A stretch of 64,000 nt of DNA from Zoogloea oleivorans (GTDB lineage Bacteria > Pseudomonadota > Gammaproteobacteria > Burkholderiales > Rhodocyclaceae). A program made the position numbers and the translations under genes. The notes under the pieces are model-generated. The model was not told the DNA's origin and ran no database searches. It saw nothing but the letters and a program-made list of their open reading frames with translations. Below, piece after piece: positions 35,608 through 43,815 of the stretch. The stretch is from NCBI RefSeq assembly GCF_008107625.1, contig NZ_SDKK01000023.1, forward strand, positions 1 through 64,000, in the 5' to 3' direction. Positions within the stretch are counted from its first letter, which is position 1; each line of letters begins with the position of its first letter.

Positions 35608-37332
35608 TCACCGTTCAGCGGCCTGTTTGTCTACGCGATACTGGAGTTGCCCTCTCCGCAGTTTCAGAAGGCGGGCGGCGGCAGACAGATTTCCGTCTGT
35701 GCGCCTCAAGGCCGATGCGATGAGCAGTGTTTCGACTTCTTCAAGAGAAACCTGTGCGTCCAGAATTTTCTCGATTGCTTGATTGAGGGGCAGCTGGTCA
35801 GCGATCCCTTTTTGTCGCGTCTCGGCGAGCGAGAAGGGCTGCACCGTCAGGGGGACTTGCTCGCCTCCCGAGAAAAGATGCTCCACATCAATGCTGCCGT
35901 CGTTCTCGGCAAGAATCACCGCGCGCTCGATGATGTTTTCAAGTTCCCGGATATTGCCCGGCCAGTTGTAGGCCCACAGCTTTTCGCTGGCGTTCTGCGT
36001 CAAGCCCGCGATGGTCTTGGCAAATCGGGTGGAATAGCGCTTGACGAAGGTATCCACCAGCAAGGGAATGTCTTCGCGGCGCTCCCGGAGGGGCGGGATC
36101 TTGACGGGAAAGACATTCAAGCGAAAGAAGAGGTCCTCGCGGAATCGACCTGCTTCCACCTCGGCACGCAGATCACGGTTTGTCGCTGCGATGATGCGCA
36201 CATCGATCTTGCGCACCTGGGTATCACCAACGCGCTCGACCTCGCCTTCTTGCAGCACGCGGAGCAGTTTGCCTTGTGCGTGCAGTGGCAGGCTGCTGAT
36301 TTCGTCAAGAAACAAGGTGCCGCCACTCGCGCGCTCGAAGCGTCCGGGGCGTGAGACGGTTGCGCCCGTAAATGCCCCTTTTTCCACGCCAAAGAGTTCG
36401 GCCTCGACGAGTTCGTGGGGGATCGCCGCGCAGTTGATGGAGATGAAGGGGCGTTCCGCCCGGGGCCCGAGAGTGTGAAGCGCCTTGGAGAAGCGCTCCT
36501 TGCCGACGCCGCTTTCGCCCGTCAGCAGTACGGTTGCGTCGGTGGGGGCCACGCGTTTGATGAGATAGGCGACTTCGTTGAAGCTGGTCGACGCGCCAAT
36601 CAGGTCGGGCAACTGCCGGGGCGCCTCTTCCTTCTGGTCGGCATCGGCAGGTCTTGCTTTTCGGCGCTTGGGGGTGGCGATGAAGTCCTCGACCTGGAGG
36701 AAGCTCAGGTGGGCTTCTGCATCGTCACATTCTTCGAGAGGCTGGCCGATGACTCTGCATCTGGCGTGCCCCATGGCAACGCACTCGACTTCGCGCCACA
36801 GGATCGGCCGCCCCATGAGTGCCGTGGTGAAGCCGCTGGCGTAGCCGACCATCATCCAGCACGCCGGAGAGCCACTGACGCCGAACTGGGCTCGATGGAT
36901 GTCGGCCTCCCAGGAAGACTCCCAGTAATAGTCACTCCAGAAATCCCCGGTCTCCTGGTTGAACCGAATCCGGTCGACGGCCTGGTTCCGGACAAAGCCT
37001 TCCATCTCGCGCAGGCGCGGGCCGTAGGCAAACGTCCGCTTCAGATCGCCGCCCTCGGCAGCATGGAGCCGCCGCGCATCTTCCATGCCTTGCTGGTAGC
37101 CCAGGCGGGTGAATAGCTCGCGGGTGGATTCGACTCCCAGACGCTCGATCAACTCCCGCCTCAGGGCGGCAAGGGTGAAGCCGTGGATCAGCAGCATGCG
37201 CTGATCCAGCAGCGTGATCTGCCCGCTGTCAGGATCAAAGCGGACGTATTTGGACAGTTCCCGGTCATCGATCTCTCTTGGGACTGACTGGAGGTGCCCG
37301 GCTGCGGAATGAGGCATGTGAGTGGATTTCAC
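35608..37332 (-). CDS. Sigma-54-dependent activator, XylR/DmpR type
   Basis: A 574-aa paralogue of the activator at 32000. Sensor region RMLLIHGFTLAALRRELIER and V4R domain (CWMMVGYASGFTTALMGRPI), AAA+ domain with GESGVGKE, canonical GAFTGA and GGTLFLDE, and a Fis-type HTH near the C-terminus (DGNLSAAARLLKLRRGQLQY). It is divergent from the Rieske oxygenase operon, whose upstream region holds a sigma-54 promoter and a 10-bp inverted repeat, so it very probably activates that operon. Effector is an aromatic compound (inferred). Confidence 0.9.
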   Translation of the reverse strand: MKSTHMPHSAAGHLQSVPREIDDRELSKYVRFDPDSGQITLLDQRMLLIHGFTLAALRRELIERLGVESTRELFTRLGYQQGMEDARRLHAAEGGDLKRTFAYGPRLREMEGFVRNQAVDRIRFNQETGDFWSDYYWESSWEADIHRAQFGVSGSPACWMMVGYASGFTTALMGRPILWREVECVAMGHARCRVIGQPLEECDDAEAHLSFLQVEDFIATPKRRKARPADADQKEEAPRQLPDLIGASTSFNEVAYLIKRVAPTDATVLLTGESGVGKERFSKALHTLGPRAERPFISINCAAIPHELVEAELFGVEKGAFTGATVSRPGRFERASGGTLFLDEISSLPLHAQGKLLRVLQEGEVERVGDTQVRKIDVRIIAATNRDLRAEVEAGRFREDLFFRLNVFPVKIPPLRERREDIPLLVDTFVKRYSTRFAKTIAGLTQNASEKLWAYNWPGNIRELENIIERAVILAENDGSIDVEHLFSGGEQVPLTVQPFSLAETRQKGIADQLPLNQAIEKILDAQVSLEEVETLLIASALRRTDGNLSAAARLLKLRRGQLQYRVDKQAAER

Positions 37333-37336
37333 GTTT

Positions 37337-37387
37337 CTGAAAACAGAAAGTTTTCTTATTCAAGGAAAGTGGTTGTGCTGTTTTCAG
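37337..37387. promoter_or_regulatory. Putative activator site (UAS)
   Basis: CTGAAAACAG (37337-37346) and its exact inverse CTGTTTTCAG (37378-37387) flank 31 bp. They lie 77-127 bp before the -24 element at 37464, the usual place for a sigma-54 activator site, and directly before the divergent activator gene. Confidence 0.6.
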
Positions 37388-37463
37388 CGATATTGATTCT
37401 ATCTCTGATCCTGGTGTGAGAAAAAGTATTTATAAAACAATAGATTGATTTGATTTGCGGCGT

Positions 37464-37479
37464 TGGCATGGGGATTGCG
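37464..37479 (+). promoter_or_regulatory. Sigma-54 promoter of the Rieske operon
   Basis: TGGCATGGGGATTGCG has GG (37465-37466) and GC (37477-37478) with ten bases between, matching the TGGCAC-N5-TTGCA consensus closely. It is 61 bp upstream of the reductase start. Confidence 0.78.
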
Positions 37480-37539
37480 ATGTGTTGGGGAAGAGCCCGA
37501 AGTGGCTCAGACACTTTCACCCAAAAGGAGACCCCGGCT

Positions 37540-38505
37540 GTGTTGAGTCCTCAACCCATGCTTGCTGTTCGCGTGCTCGAAAAGCGCGACGCCGCAATTG
37601 ATGTTCTGAGTCTTGTTCTGGTGGCCGCCGATGGCGGATCACTCCCTTCCTGCTCTGCCGGGGCGCACATCGACATCACGCTGCCCAACGGCATGGTTCG
37701 TCAGTATTCCCTGTGCAAGGCGGGCGCGGCCTATGAGGTCGCGATCCTGCGCGATCCGGACGGGCGTGGCGGGTCCGAGTGTGCCCACCGGGATATCCAG
37801 GTTGGCGACACGCTGACCATCAGCCACCCCCGCAATCTCTTTCCGCTGGTGCCGGCGACGAACTCCATCCTGTTTGCCGGCGGTATCGGCATCACGCCGA
37901 TTCTGGCGATGGCCGAGGCGCTGCATGCCCAAGGCCAGACCTTTGAAATGCACTACTGCAGCCGCGCCCCCGAGCGGGCCGCCTACCGGGACGCCCTCGG
38001 GCAGGCGGCTTATGCCGGGCAGGTCCGTTTTTACTACGACAGCGAACCGGAGCAGGGGCGCCTGGATGTGGCGGCGGTTCTTGGCGCGCTCGGGGACGAT
38101 GCCCATTTGTACGTGTGCGGCCCGGCGGGCTTTATCGCGCATGTCTGCGATGCGGCGCGTGCGGCGGGCTGGAGCGACAGCCGTGTGCATTTCGAGCATT
38201 TCGCGGCACCTGTTGCAGTGGCCCCGGTGGGGGGGAATGGCGACTTCGAGCTGGTCCTGGCGCGGCGCGGCATCCGCATCCCTGTCGGTGCAGATCAAAC
38301 GGCCGCCCAGGCCCTGCTCGATCACGGCATAGATATCCCTCTGTCCTGCGAGCAGGGCGTCTGCGGTTCCTGCCTCCTGCCGGTTCTGGAAGGCATTCCC
38401 GAGCATCGCGACGTCTTTCTCAGTGCCGCAGAGCGGGACTGCAACCGCTGCTTTACGCCCTGCTGCTCGCGCGCCCGCACGCCAAGCCTGCTCATCGATT
38501 TGTAA
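37540..38505 (+). CDS. VanB-type oxygenase reductase
   Basis: A 321-aa FMN/NAD/[2Fe-2S] reductase of the phthalate/vanillate class. N-terminal flavin domain (NGMVRQYSLCKAG), NAD domain (ILFAGGIGITPILAMAEAL, YVCGPAGFI) and C-terminal plant-type ferredoxin CEQGVCGSC followed by the fourth Cys. It passes electrons from NADH to the Rieske oxygenase encoded next. GTG at 37540 with AAAAGGAG nine bases upstream is the start; the open frame continues upstream across the promoter but cannot be translated from the sigma-54 transcript. Confidence 0.9.
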   Translation: MLSPQPMLAVRVLEKRDAAIDVLSLVLVAADGGSLPSCSAGAHIDITLPNGMVRQYSLCKAGAAYEVAILRDPDGRGGSECAHRDIQVGDTLTISHPRNLFPLVPATNSILFAGGIGITPILAMAEALHAQGQTFEMHYCSRAPERAAYRDALGQAAYAGQVRFYYDSEPEQGRLDVAAVLGALGDDAHLYVCGPAGFIAHVCDAARAAGWSDSRVHFEHFAAPVAVAPVGGNGDFELVLARRGIRIPVGADQTAAQALLDHGIDIPLSCEQGVCGSCLLPVLEGIPEHRDVFLSAAERDCNRCFTPCCSRARTPSLLIDL

Positions 38506-38578
38506 GCGTGGCGGTTGTCATCGCCACATTTCACCGCCCAGGCATGCCGCTTGGGAATCACACCTGGAGAAGAAAAAA

Positions 38579-39673
38579 ATGGAGACATCCAGAAGTGTCA
38601 CTTACCTCAAAAACGCGTGGTACGTCGCCGCGCTGTCGTCGGAGGTGGGCGCAGAGGGCTTGTTCGCGCGCAAGCTGCTCAATACGCCCGTACTGATTTA
38701 CCGGCTCAAGAACGGCAGCCCGGTGGCGCTGCTCGACCGCTGCCCGCATCGCTTCGTGCCGCTCAGCATGGGCCTTCGCGAAGGCGATGATGTGGTCTGC
38801 AAATACCACGGCCTGAAATTCGATTGCAGCGGTGCGTGCAATCACAACCCGCACGGCAATGGCCATATTCCCCGGGCGGCGCGGGTGCGCACCTTTCCGC
38901 TGGTCGAACGCTACGGCTTTCTGTGGATCTGGCCGGGCGACGCGCCCGCCGACGAAGCGAAGCTGCCGGACGTCAGCCCGCTGACCGAAGGCCACCCCAA
39001 CGGGGTCGGCTTCACCTACATGCACCGCAAGACCTATTACGAACTCATCACCGACAACGTGATGGATCTCAGCCACGTCGATCACCTGCATGGCGAGATC
39101 ATTTCAACGCGCGGCCAGCTCACCCCCCAGGTTCCCCAGGTGAAGGAGACGGACAGTACCGTGGCCACCCGCTGGGAGTGGAAGCAGACGCCGCCGATCT
39201 TCATCCTCAATCAGTTCCTGCCCGAGCCGATGGCCGAGGCGCGGCATTTTGTCGAGGTGAAGTTCATGGCGCCGACCACCGTGCAACTGCAGATCGGCGC
39301 CACCCAGGACGACAGTGCGCTGGATCTGGCGCACTGCGTCGGCCAGTACGACCTGCACACCACCACCCCGGAAAGCGACGGCACCACCCATTACTTCTTC
39401 GCCACCCGACGCAATCACCTGGTGGACGACGCCGACTACAACGCCGCCAAGATCAAGGGCATGCACGATGCCTTCGTGGATGAGGACGGGCCCTATGTGG
39501 ACGCCCAGTACGTCAACATCGGCAACGCCGACCTGTTGAGCCTGAACCCCGTGCTGCTCAGCAGCGACGTGGGGGCGGTGCGGGCCCGGCGCATCCTGCG
39601 CAGTGTGATTGCCGACGAGGTGCAGCGCGCGCAGGCCGATGCCGCGGACACCCGCTCTGCCGCGCGCGTCTGA
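38579..39673 (+). CDS. Rieske non-heme iron oxygenase, VanA-like
   Basis: A 364-aa oxygenase subunit. The Rieske centre is CPH (Cys55, His57) and CKYH (Cys74, His77); the mononuclear-iron motif follows in DNVMDLSHVDHLH. A single-component alpha-only oxygenase of the vanillate demethylase/phenoxybenzoate class, O-demethylating or hydroxylating a substituted aromatic acid; the exact substrate cannot be read. Start at 38579 after CTGGAGAAG. Operon with its reductase and a DUF1302/DUF1329 pair, which suggests a hydrophobic substrate. Confidence 0.88.
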   Translation: METSRSVTYLKNAWYVAALSSEVGAEGLFARKLLNTPVLIYRLKNGSPVALLDRCPHRFVPLSMGLREGDDVVCKYHGLKFDCSGACNHNPHGNGHIPRAARVRTFPLVERYGFLWIWPGDAPADEAKLPDVSPLTEGHPNGVGFTYMHRKTYYELITDNVMDLSHVDHLHGEIISTRGQLTPQVPQVKETDSTVATRWEWKQTPPIFILNQFLPEPMAEARHFVEVKFMAPTTVQLQIGATQDDSALDLAHCVGQYDLHTTTPESDGTTHYFFATRRNHLVDDADYNAAKIKGMHDAFVDEDGPYVDAQYVNIGNADLLSLNPVLLSSDVGAVRARRILRSVIADEVQRAQADAADTRSAARV

Positions 39674-39682
39674 ACGAGGAGG

Positions 39683-41332
39683 ATGAGCATGCAAATCAAG
39701 CTTCTTGCCAGAGCGGTCGCGTGGGCCTGTGCGGGCATGGCCCTGTCGGGGCCGGCGCTGTCCTTCAATGTCGATACGGGCTCCCCGGATCTGGCCATTT
39801 CGTGGGATACCACGCTGAAATACAGCACTGCCTGGCGCGTGCGGGGCGTCAATGCCAGTGTGGCGCCGGAGGGCCTCGCCGGGGGCACACCGCAGGTCAA
39901 CACCAATGACGGCGACCGCAATTTCGGTCGTGGCCTCATCTCCAACCGGCTCGACATCCTCACCGAGCTGGGGGTGCGCTACAAGCGCGACAGCGGCTTT
40001 CGGGTCAGCGCCGCCGGGTGGTACGACGACGTTTACCAGCACAGCAACGAGCGCAGCGCCGACGATGCCCCCGGCCTGAACCAGAGCGGCCCCTACGACC
40101 GCTTCAACAAGCACACGCGGATTGCCCAGGGGCGCAACGCGGAGGTGCTGGATGCCTTCGTGTATACCCGGCAGTCCGTGGCGGACATGAACCTCAACCT
40201 CAAGGCGGGCCGCTTCACCCAGCTCTACGGCGAAAGCCTGTTCTTCGGCAACAACGGCATTGCCGGGGCCCAGACGCCGCTGGATCTGGCGCGGGCGCTG
40301 TCGGTGCCCAACTCCCAGTTCAAGGAGGTCGCCCGGCCGGTGGGGCAGGTGTCAGCCCAGTTGCAGATCACGCCCGACCTCATCGTGGGCGCCTACATCC
40401 AGCCGGAATGGCGCAAGTCGCGCCTGCCGGCGGCCGGCAGCTATTTCAGCTTTGCCGATTTCGTCGATGACGGCGGGGAGATTCTGTACACGCCCTACGG
40501 TCCGGCAAGGCGCGGCAAGGACATCGAGCCGGGCAACTCGGGGCAGGGCGGGGTGCAGGTGCGCTTCAAGGCTGGCGACAGTGAATACGGGCTCTACGCG
40601 GCCAACTTCCACGAGAAGCTGCCCCAGTTCTATGCCCGCTTCAACGCCGGCCCCGGTGGCGTGGTGCCCCAGGATTACGTGATGGTCTACGGGAAGAACA
40701 TTCGCACGGTGGGCGGCAGCTTCAGCACCCTGGTTGGCGACACCAACGTGGCGGGGGAGATGTCCTTCCGCAGCAACATGCCGCTGGTGGCCGCCGGGAG
40801 CTTCATTTTTCCGACCAACGATCCGGCCGCCGACGGGGGCAGCAATGCGCGCTTTCCCAAGGGCGACACGCTGCACCTCAACCTCTCGGCCATCAGTGTG
40901 CTGAGCGCCAACGCCTTGTGGGATGGCGCCTCTTTCGTCGGCGAGTTCGCCTTCAACCGCCGCCTGCGGGTGAGCGACAACCCGGAAGCGCTGGACCCGA
41001 ATGCCACCAAGGATGCCGGGGCCGCGCAGTTCGTGTTCACGCCGGAGTATTTCCAGGTGTTGCCGGAAACCGATCTGCAGCTGCCCATCGGGGTGAGCTA
41101 TGGCCTTTTCGGGCGCTCGTCGGTCAATGGCGTGCTGTTTCCCGCGGAGCACGGTGGCAGCGTGAGTGTCGGGGCCAAGGTCGTGTATCAGAAGGCCTGG
41201 CATGCCGGGCTCAACTACACCCATTACGTCGGCTCCGCCGGCTCGGTTTCCACACCCGCCGGCCTCAATTCCTACCAGAACTTTCACGGGGATCGCGACT
41301 TCGTGTCGCTGTCGATTCAGCGCAGCTTCTGA
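39683..41332 (+). CDS. DUF1302 outer-membrane protein (second copy)
   Basis: A 549-aa paralogue of the protein at 24199, with a signal peptide (MSMQIKLLARAVAWACAGMA) and the same blocks: FTQLYGESLFF, ALSVPNSQFKEVARPVGQ, RLPAAGSYFSFADFVD; it ends SLSIQRSF with a terminal Phe. Nine bases after the Rieske gene, so dedicated to that pathway, probably in uptake of its substrate. Confidence 0.85.
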   Translation: MSMQIKLLARAVAWACAGMALSGPALSFNVDTGSPDLAISWDTTLKYSTAWRVRGVNASVAPEGLAGGTPQVNTNDGDRNFGRGLISNRLDILTELGVRYKRDSGFRVSAAGWYDDVYQHSNERSADDAPGLNQSGPYDRFNKHTRIAQGRNAEVLDAFVYTRQSVADMNLNLKAGRFTQLYGESLFFGNNGIAGAQTPLDLARALSVPNSQFKEVARPVGQVSAQLQITPDLIVGAYIQPEWRKSRLPAAGSYFSFADFVDDGGEILYTPYGPARRGKDIEPGNSGQGGVQVRFKAGDSEYGLYAANFHEKLPQFYARFNAGPGGVVPQDYVMVYGKNIRTVGGSFSTLVGDTNVAGEMSFRSNMPLVAAGSFIFPTNDPAADGGSNARFPKGDTLHLNLSAISVLSANALWDGASFVGEFAFNRRLRVSDNPEALDPNATKDAGAAQFVFTPEYFQVLPETDLQLPIGVSYGLFGRSSVNGVLFPAEHGGSVSVGAKVVYQKAWHAGLNYTHYVGSAGSVSTPAGLNSYQNFHGDRDFVSLSIQRSF

Positions 41333-41359
41333 TCACCCGCCCATAAAAGGAATCCCAAC

Positions 41360-42712
41360 ATGAAGAGCAAGGCAATCATCCATCTGGTCGTGGTCGGCGC
41401 GCTGGCCCAGTTTCAGCCGGCCGTCGCAGCTGTTTCCGCCGACGAGGCATCCCAGCTCAAGAGCGCCCTGACGCCCCTTGGCGGCGAGCGGGCCGGCAAC
41501 AAGGACGGCAGCATTCCGGCGTGGAGCGGCGCCGTCACCAAGGCCGCCGGCGCCAAGGTGGGGGACGTTCCCGTCAGCCTGTTCCCCGCAGAAAAGCCCG
41601 TCGTGCAGATCTCCGCATCGAACCTGGCCCAGTACGCCGACAAGCTGTCCGAAGGCACGCAGGCCCTCCTGAAGAAATACCCCGAGTCCTTCCGCGTCAA
41701 TGCCTTCCCGACCCACCGCACCGCCGTCGCGCCGCAGCATGTGTATGACGCGACGGCCCGCAATGCGGCCAACTGCAAGACGGTGGATGCCGGGCTGTCG
41801 GTGGAGGGCTGTTTCGGCGGGGTGCCCTTCCCGATTCCCAAGGCCGGTGTGGAGGTGATCTGGAACTACATCCTGCGCATCGAGCCGGAGTCGGTCGAGT
41901 TCGGTTCGAAGAACATCGTCGGCACCTCGAATGGCGCCCGCACCATGGCCACGCGCACCGACAACTTCTTCCAGCACCCGTATTACTACAAGGATGGCTC
42001 GGCCAAGGGCTGGACCGGGGAGTATTTCCTGCAGCGTTTCAACACCACGGCGCCGCCGTTCAAGGCGGGGGAATCGCTGGTCCTGCGTGACAGCATCAAT
42101 GCCAAGGTGCCGCGCCAGGCCTGGCAGTACCTGGTGGGGCAGCGCCGCGTGCGGCGGGCGCCGACGGTGGCTTACGACACGCCGGATTTTGTCTCCTCCG
42201 GTGCCAACTACTTCGATGAAGTGATGGGCTACATGGGCCACCCCGACCGCTTCGAGTGGAAGCTCGTCGGCAAGCGGGAGATGTACATCCCCTACAACAA
42301 CAACGAACTGGTGACGGCCAAGGAGTCCGAAGCCTTCGACAAGCACCACCTCAATTCCGGCAAGTTGCGCTGGGAGCTGCACCGGGTCTGGGAAATCGAG
42401 GCCACCGTGGTGTCGGGCAAGCGGCATGCCGTACCGAAGCGCAAGTACTACTTCGACGAGGACACCTGGCTGCTGGCCCTCGTGGATGGCTACGACTCGG
42501 AAGGCAAGTTGTGGCGGACGTCCGTGGTGCCGAGCTTCTTCGTTCCCGCGGTGCCGGCAGTGGTGGCCAAGCCGGTGACGATCTACAACCTGCAGGCCGG
42601 GACGATGAGCACCGTCCAGGGTTTGTTCCAGGACGAGACCTACCGGGTTGTGCCCCGCAAGAGTGAATCCTTCTTTACCGGCGACGCCGCTGCCGCCGAC
42701 GCGGACCGCTAA
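41360..42712 (+). CDS. DUF1329 protein (second copy)
   Basis: A 450-aa paralogue of the protein at 25901, the same length and with matching signature blocks (LTPLGGERAGNKDGSIPAW, RQAWQYLVGQRRVRRAPTV, KRKYYFDEDTWLLALVDG) and a signal peptide ending PAVAA. Last gene of the Rieske operon; a hairpin follows at 42730. Unlike the first set, no YCF48 or RND gene accompanies it, so this pair may share the pump encoded at 28470. Confidence 0.85.
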   Translation: MKSKAIIHLVVVGALAQFQPAVAAVSADEASQLKSALTPLGGERAGNKDGSIPAWSGAVTKAAGAKVGDVPVSLFPAEKPVVQISASNLAQYADKLSEGTQALLKKYPESFRVNAFPTHRTAVAPQHVYDATARNAANCKTVDAGLSVEGCFGGVPFPIPKAGVEVIWNYILRIEPESVEFGSKNIVGTSNGARTMATRTDNFFQHPYYYKDGSAKGWTGEYFLQRFNTTAPPFKAGESLVLRDSINAKVPRQAWQYLVGQRRVRRAPTVAYDTPDFVSSGANYFDEVMGYMGHPDRFEWKLVGKREMYIPYNNNELVTAKESEAFDKHHLNSGKLRWELHRVWEIEATVVSGKRHAVPKRKYYFDEDTWLLALVDGYDSEGKLWRTSVVPSFFVPAVPAVVAKPVTIYNLQAGTMSTVQGLFQDETYRVVPRKSESFFTGDAAAADADR

Positions 42713-42729
42713 GAGGCTGCACACGCCAT

Positions 42730-42768
42730 CCGATTGAATCTGGCCTCCCGCAAGCCGGATTCAATCGG
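42730..42768. terminator. Hairpin between convergent operons
   Basis: CCGATTGAATC (42730-42740) pairs perfectly with GATTCAATCGG (42758-42768), and TGGC/GCCG extends the stem. It lies 17 nt past the DUF1329 stop and before the end of the convergent ynfA gene, so it may serve both. No U-run. Confidence 0.55.
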
Positions 42769-42816
42769 GCCGTGCAAATCCGCCATACAGCCTCCCGCCG
42801 CCCCAACACCCAAGCC

Positions 42817-43149
42817 TCAACCTGCCGTCGGCTGCAGCGCAATCACCACCATCCCGACCAGCGCAATGACCGCGCCCGTCACATCCCAGCGCGTCAGCGC
42901 AACGCCATCGACCACACGCAGCCAGATCAACGCCACGGCGATGTACATGCCGCCATACGCCGCATAGGTTCGACCCGCGGCGGCGGGGTGCAGGGTCAGC
43001 AGCCAGGCGAACAGGGCCAGCGAGGCGGCGGCGGGCAGAAGCAGCAGGGCGCTTTTGCCCTGCTTGAGCACCAGCCAGGGCAAATAGCAGCCGGTGATTT
43101 CGGCGAGGGCGGTGAGTGCAAACAGGGCACTCAGGCGTAGCAATTCCAC
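42817..43149 (-). CDS. ynfA: YnfA/UPF0060 small membrane protein
   Basis: A 110-aa membrane protein of the UPF0060 family, with four hydrophobic helices: [56 protein letters not shown] and [16 protein letters not shown]. Length matches E. coli YnfA. The GTG at 43149 has GAAGGAAG upstream and begins exactly at the conserved N-terminus. Function unknown; small multidrug-resistance-like. A truncated copy lies at 34745-34920. Confidence 0.85.
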   Translation of the reverse strand: MELLRLSALFALTALAEITGCYLPWLVLKQGKSALLLLPAAASLALFAWLLTLHPAAAGRTYAAYGGMYIAVALIWLRVVDGVALTRWDVTGAVIALVGMVVIALQPTAG

Positions 43150-43248
43150 GGTGGCGCTTCCTTCGTTGGGAGCTGCCGATTGTGACAGCACCGGGCTGGA
43201 TCGGCTGCGCCGGGCCTCCCCGTGCCCTTCCATTGCTGCGCTGCAGCT

Positions 43249-43292
43249 TGACGCTTTTGTCAGGCGAATTTGGGCGCTGGACAAAAGCGTCA
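43249..43292. promoter_or_regulatory. Putative activator site (UAS) of phenol operon
   Basis: TGACGCTTTTGTC (43249-43261) is repeated as its exact inverse GACAAAAGCGTCA (43280-43292), an 18-bp spacer between. It sits 67-110 bp before the -24 of the sigma-54 promoter at 43359, where a DmpR-type activator would bind. Confidence 0.68.
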
Positions 43293-43358
43293 TGCGCTGA
43301 TCTGCGCGAGTCGCCACCTTTCGTCTCCACATCCATACAAATCAATGCCTTGCGCGTG

Positions 43359-43374
43359 TGGCACGGCATCTGCA
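43359..43374 (+). promoter_or_regulatory. Sigma-54 promoter of the phenol hydroxylase operon
   Basis: TGGCACGGCATCTGCA differs from the consensus TGGCAC-N5-TTGCA at one base; GG (43360-43361) and GC (43372-43373) are ten bases apart. It is 83 bp before the first gene of the operon. Confidence 0.85.
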
Positions 43375-43456
43375 TTAGAAATACTAAGCGCGGCATAAGT
43401 GAGGCTAATCCAAGCCGCCAAGTGACGAAAACGTCGAGACACCAAAAGGAGGGGTC

Positions 43457-43774
43457 ATGCCACACATGGTCAGGATCGAAGAAGCGGGCGTTTCTTACGC
43501 CTGTGCGCCGCGGGAATCGCTGCTCGAAGGCATGCATCGCCTGGGTTTGCGGGGGATTCCGGTGGGTTGCCGGGGTGGCGGCTGCGGGGTTTGCAAGATC
43601 GAAGTCCTCGCCGGCGAATTCCACACCCGGGCGATGAGCCGCGAGCACGTCAGCGACGACGACGTGGCCCATCAGCGCTTGCTGGCCTGCCGGGTGTACC
43701 CCTCCAGTGACCTGTCTTTAAAGGTGATCGGCAAGCTGCAGAAGAAAGTCTGCACGCCGGTTTCCGTTCGCTGA
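43457..43774 (+). CDS. dmpQ: [2Fe-2S] ferredoxin, DmpQ/XylT type
   Basis: A 105-aa plant-type ferredoxin. Cys38, Cys43, Cys46 and Cys78 bind the cluster; GIPVGCRGGGCGVCKIEVLA and the following MSREHV match XylT/DmpQ, which reduces the oxidised iron of catechol 2,3-dioxygenase and so restores its activity. It lies 41 nt before that dioxygenase gene. AAGGAGGGG precedes the ATG. First gene after the sigma-54 promoter. Confidence 0.9.
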   Translation: MPHMVRIEEAGVSYACAPRESLLEGMHRLGLRGIPVGCRGGGCGVCKIEVLAGEFHTRAMSREHVSDDDVAHQRLLACRVYPSSDLSLKVIGKLQKKVCTPVSVR

Positions 43775-43815
43775 ATTTCCGTTTGCAGCATCCATAAGAA
43801 AAGAGGAGACGAGAT

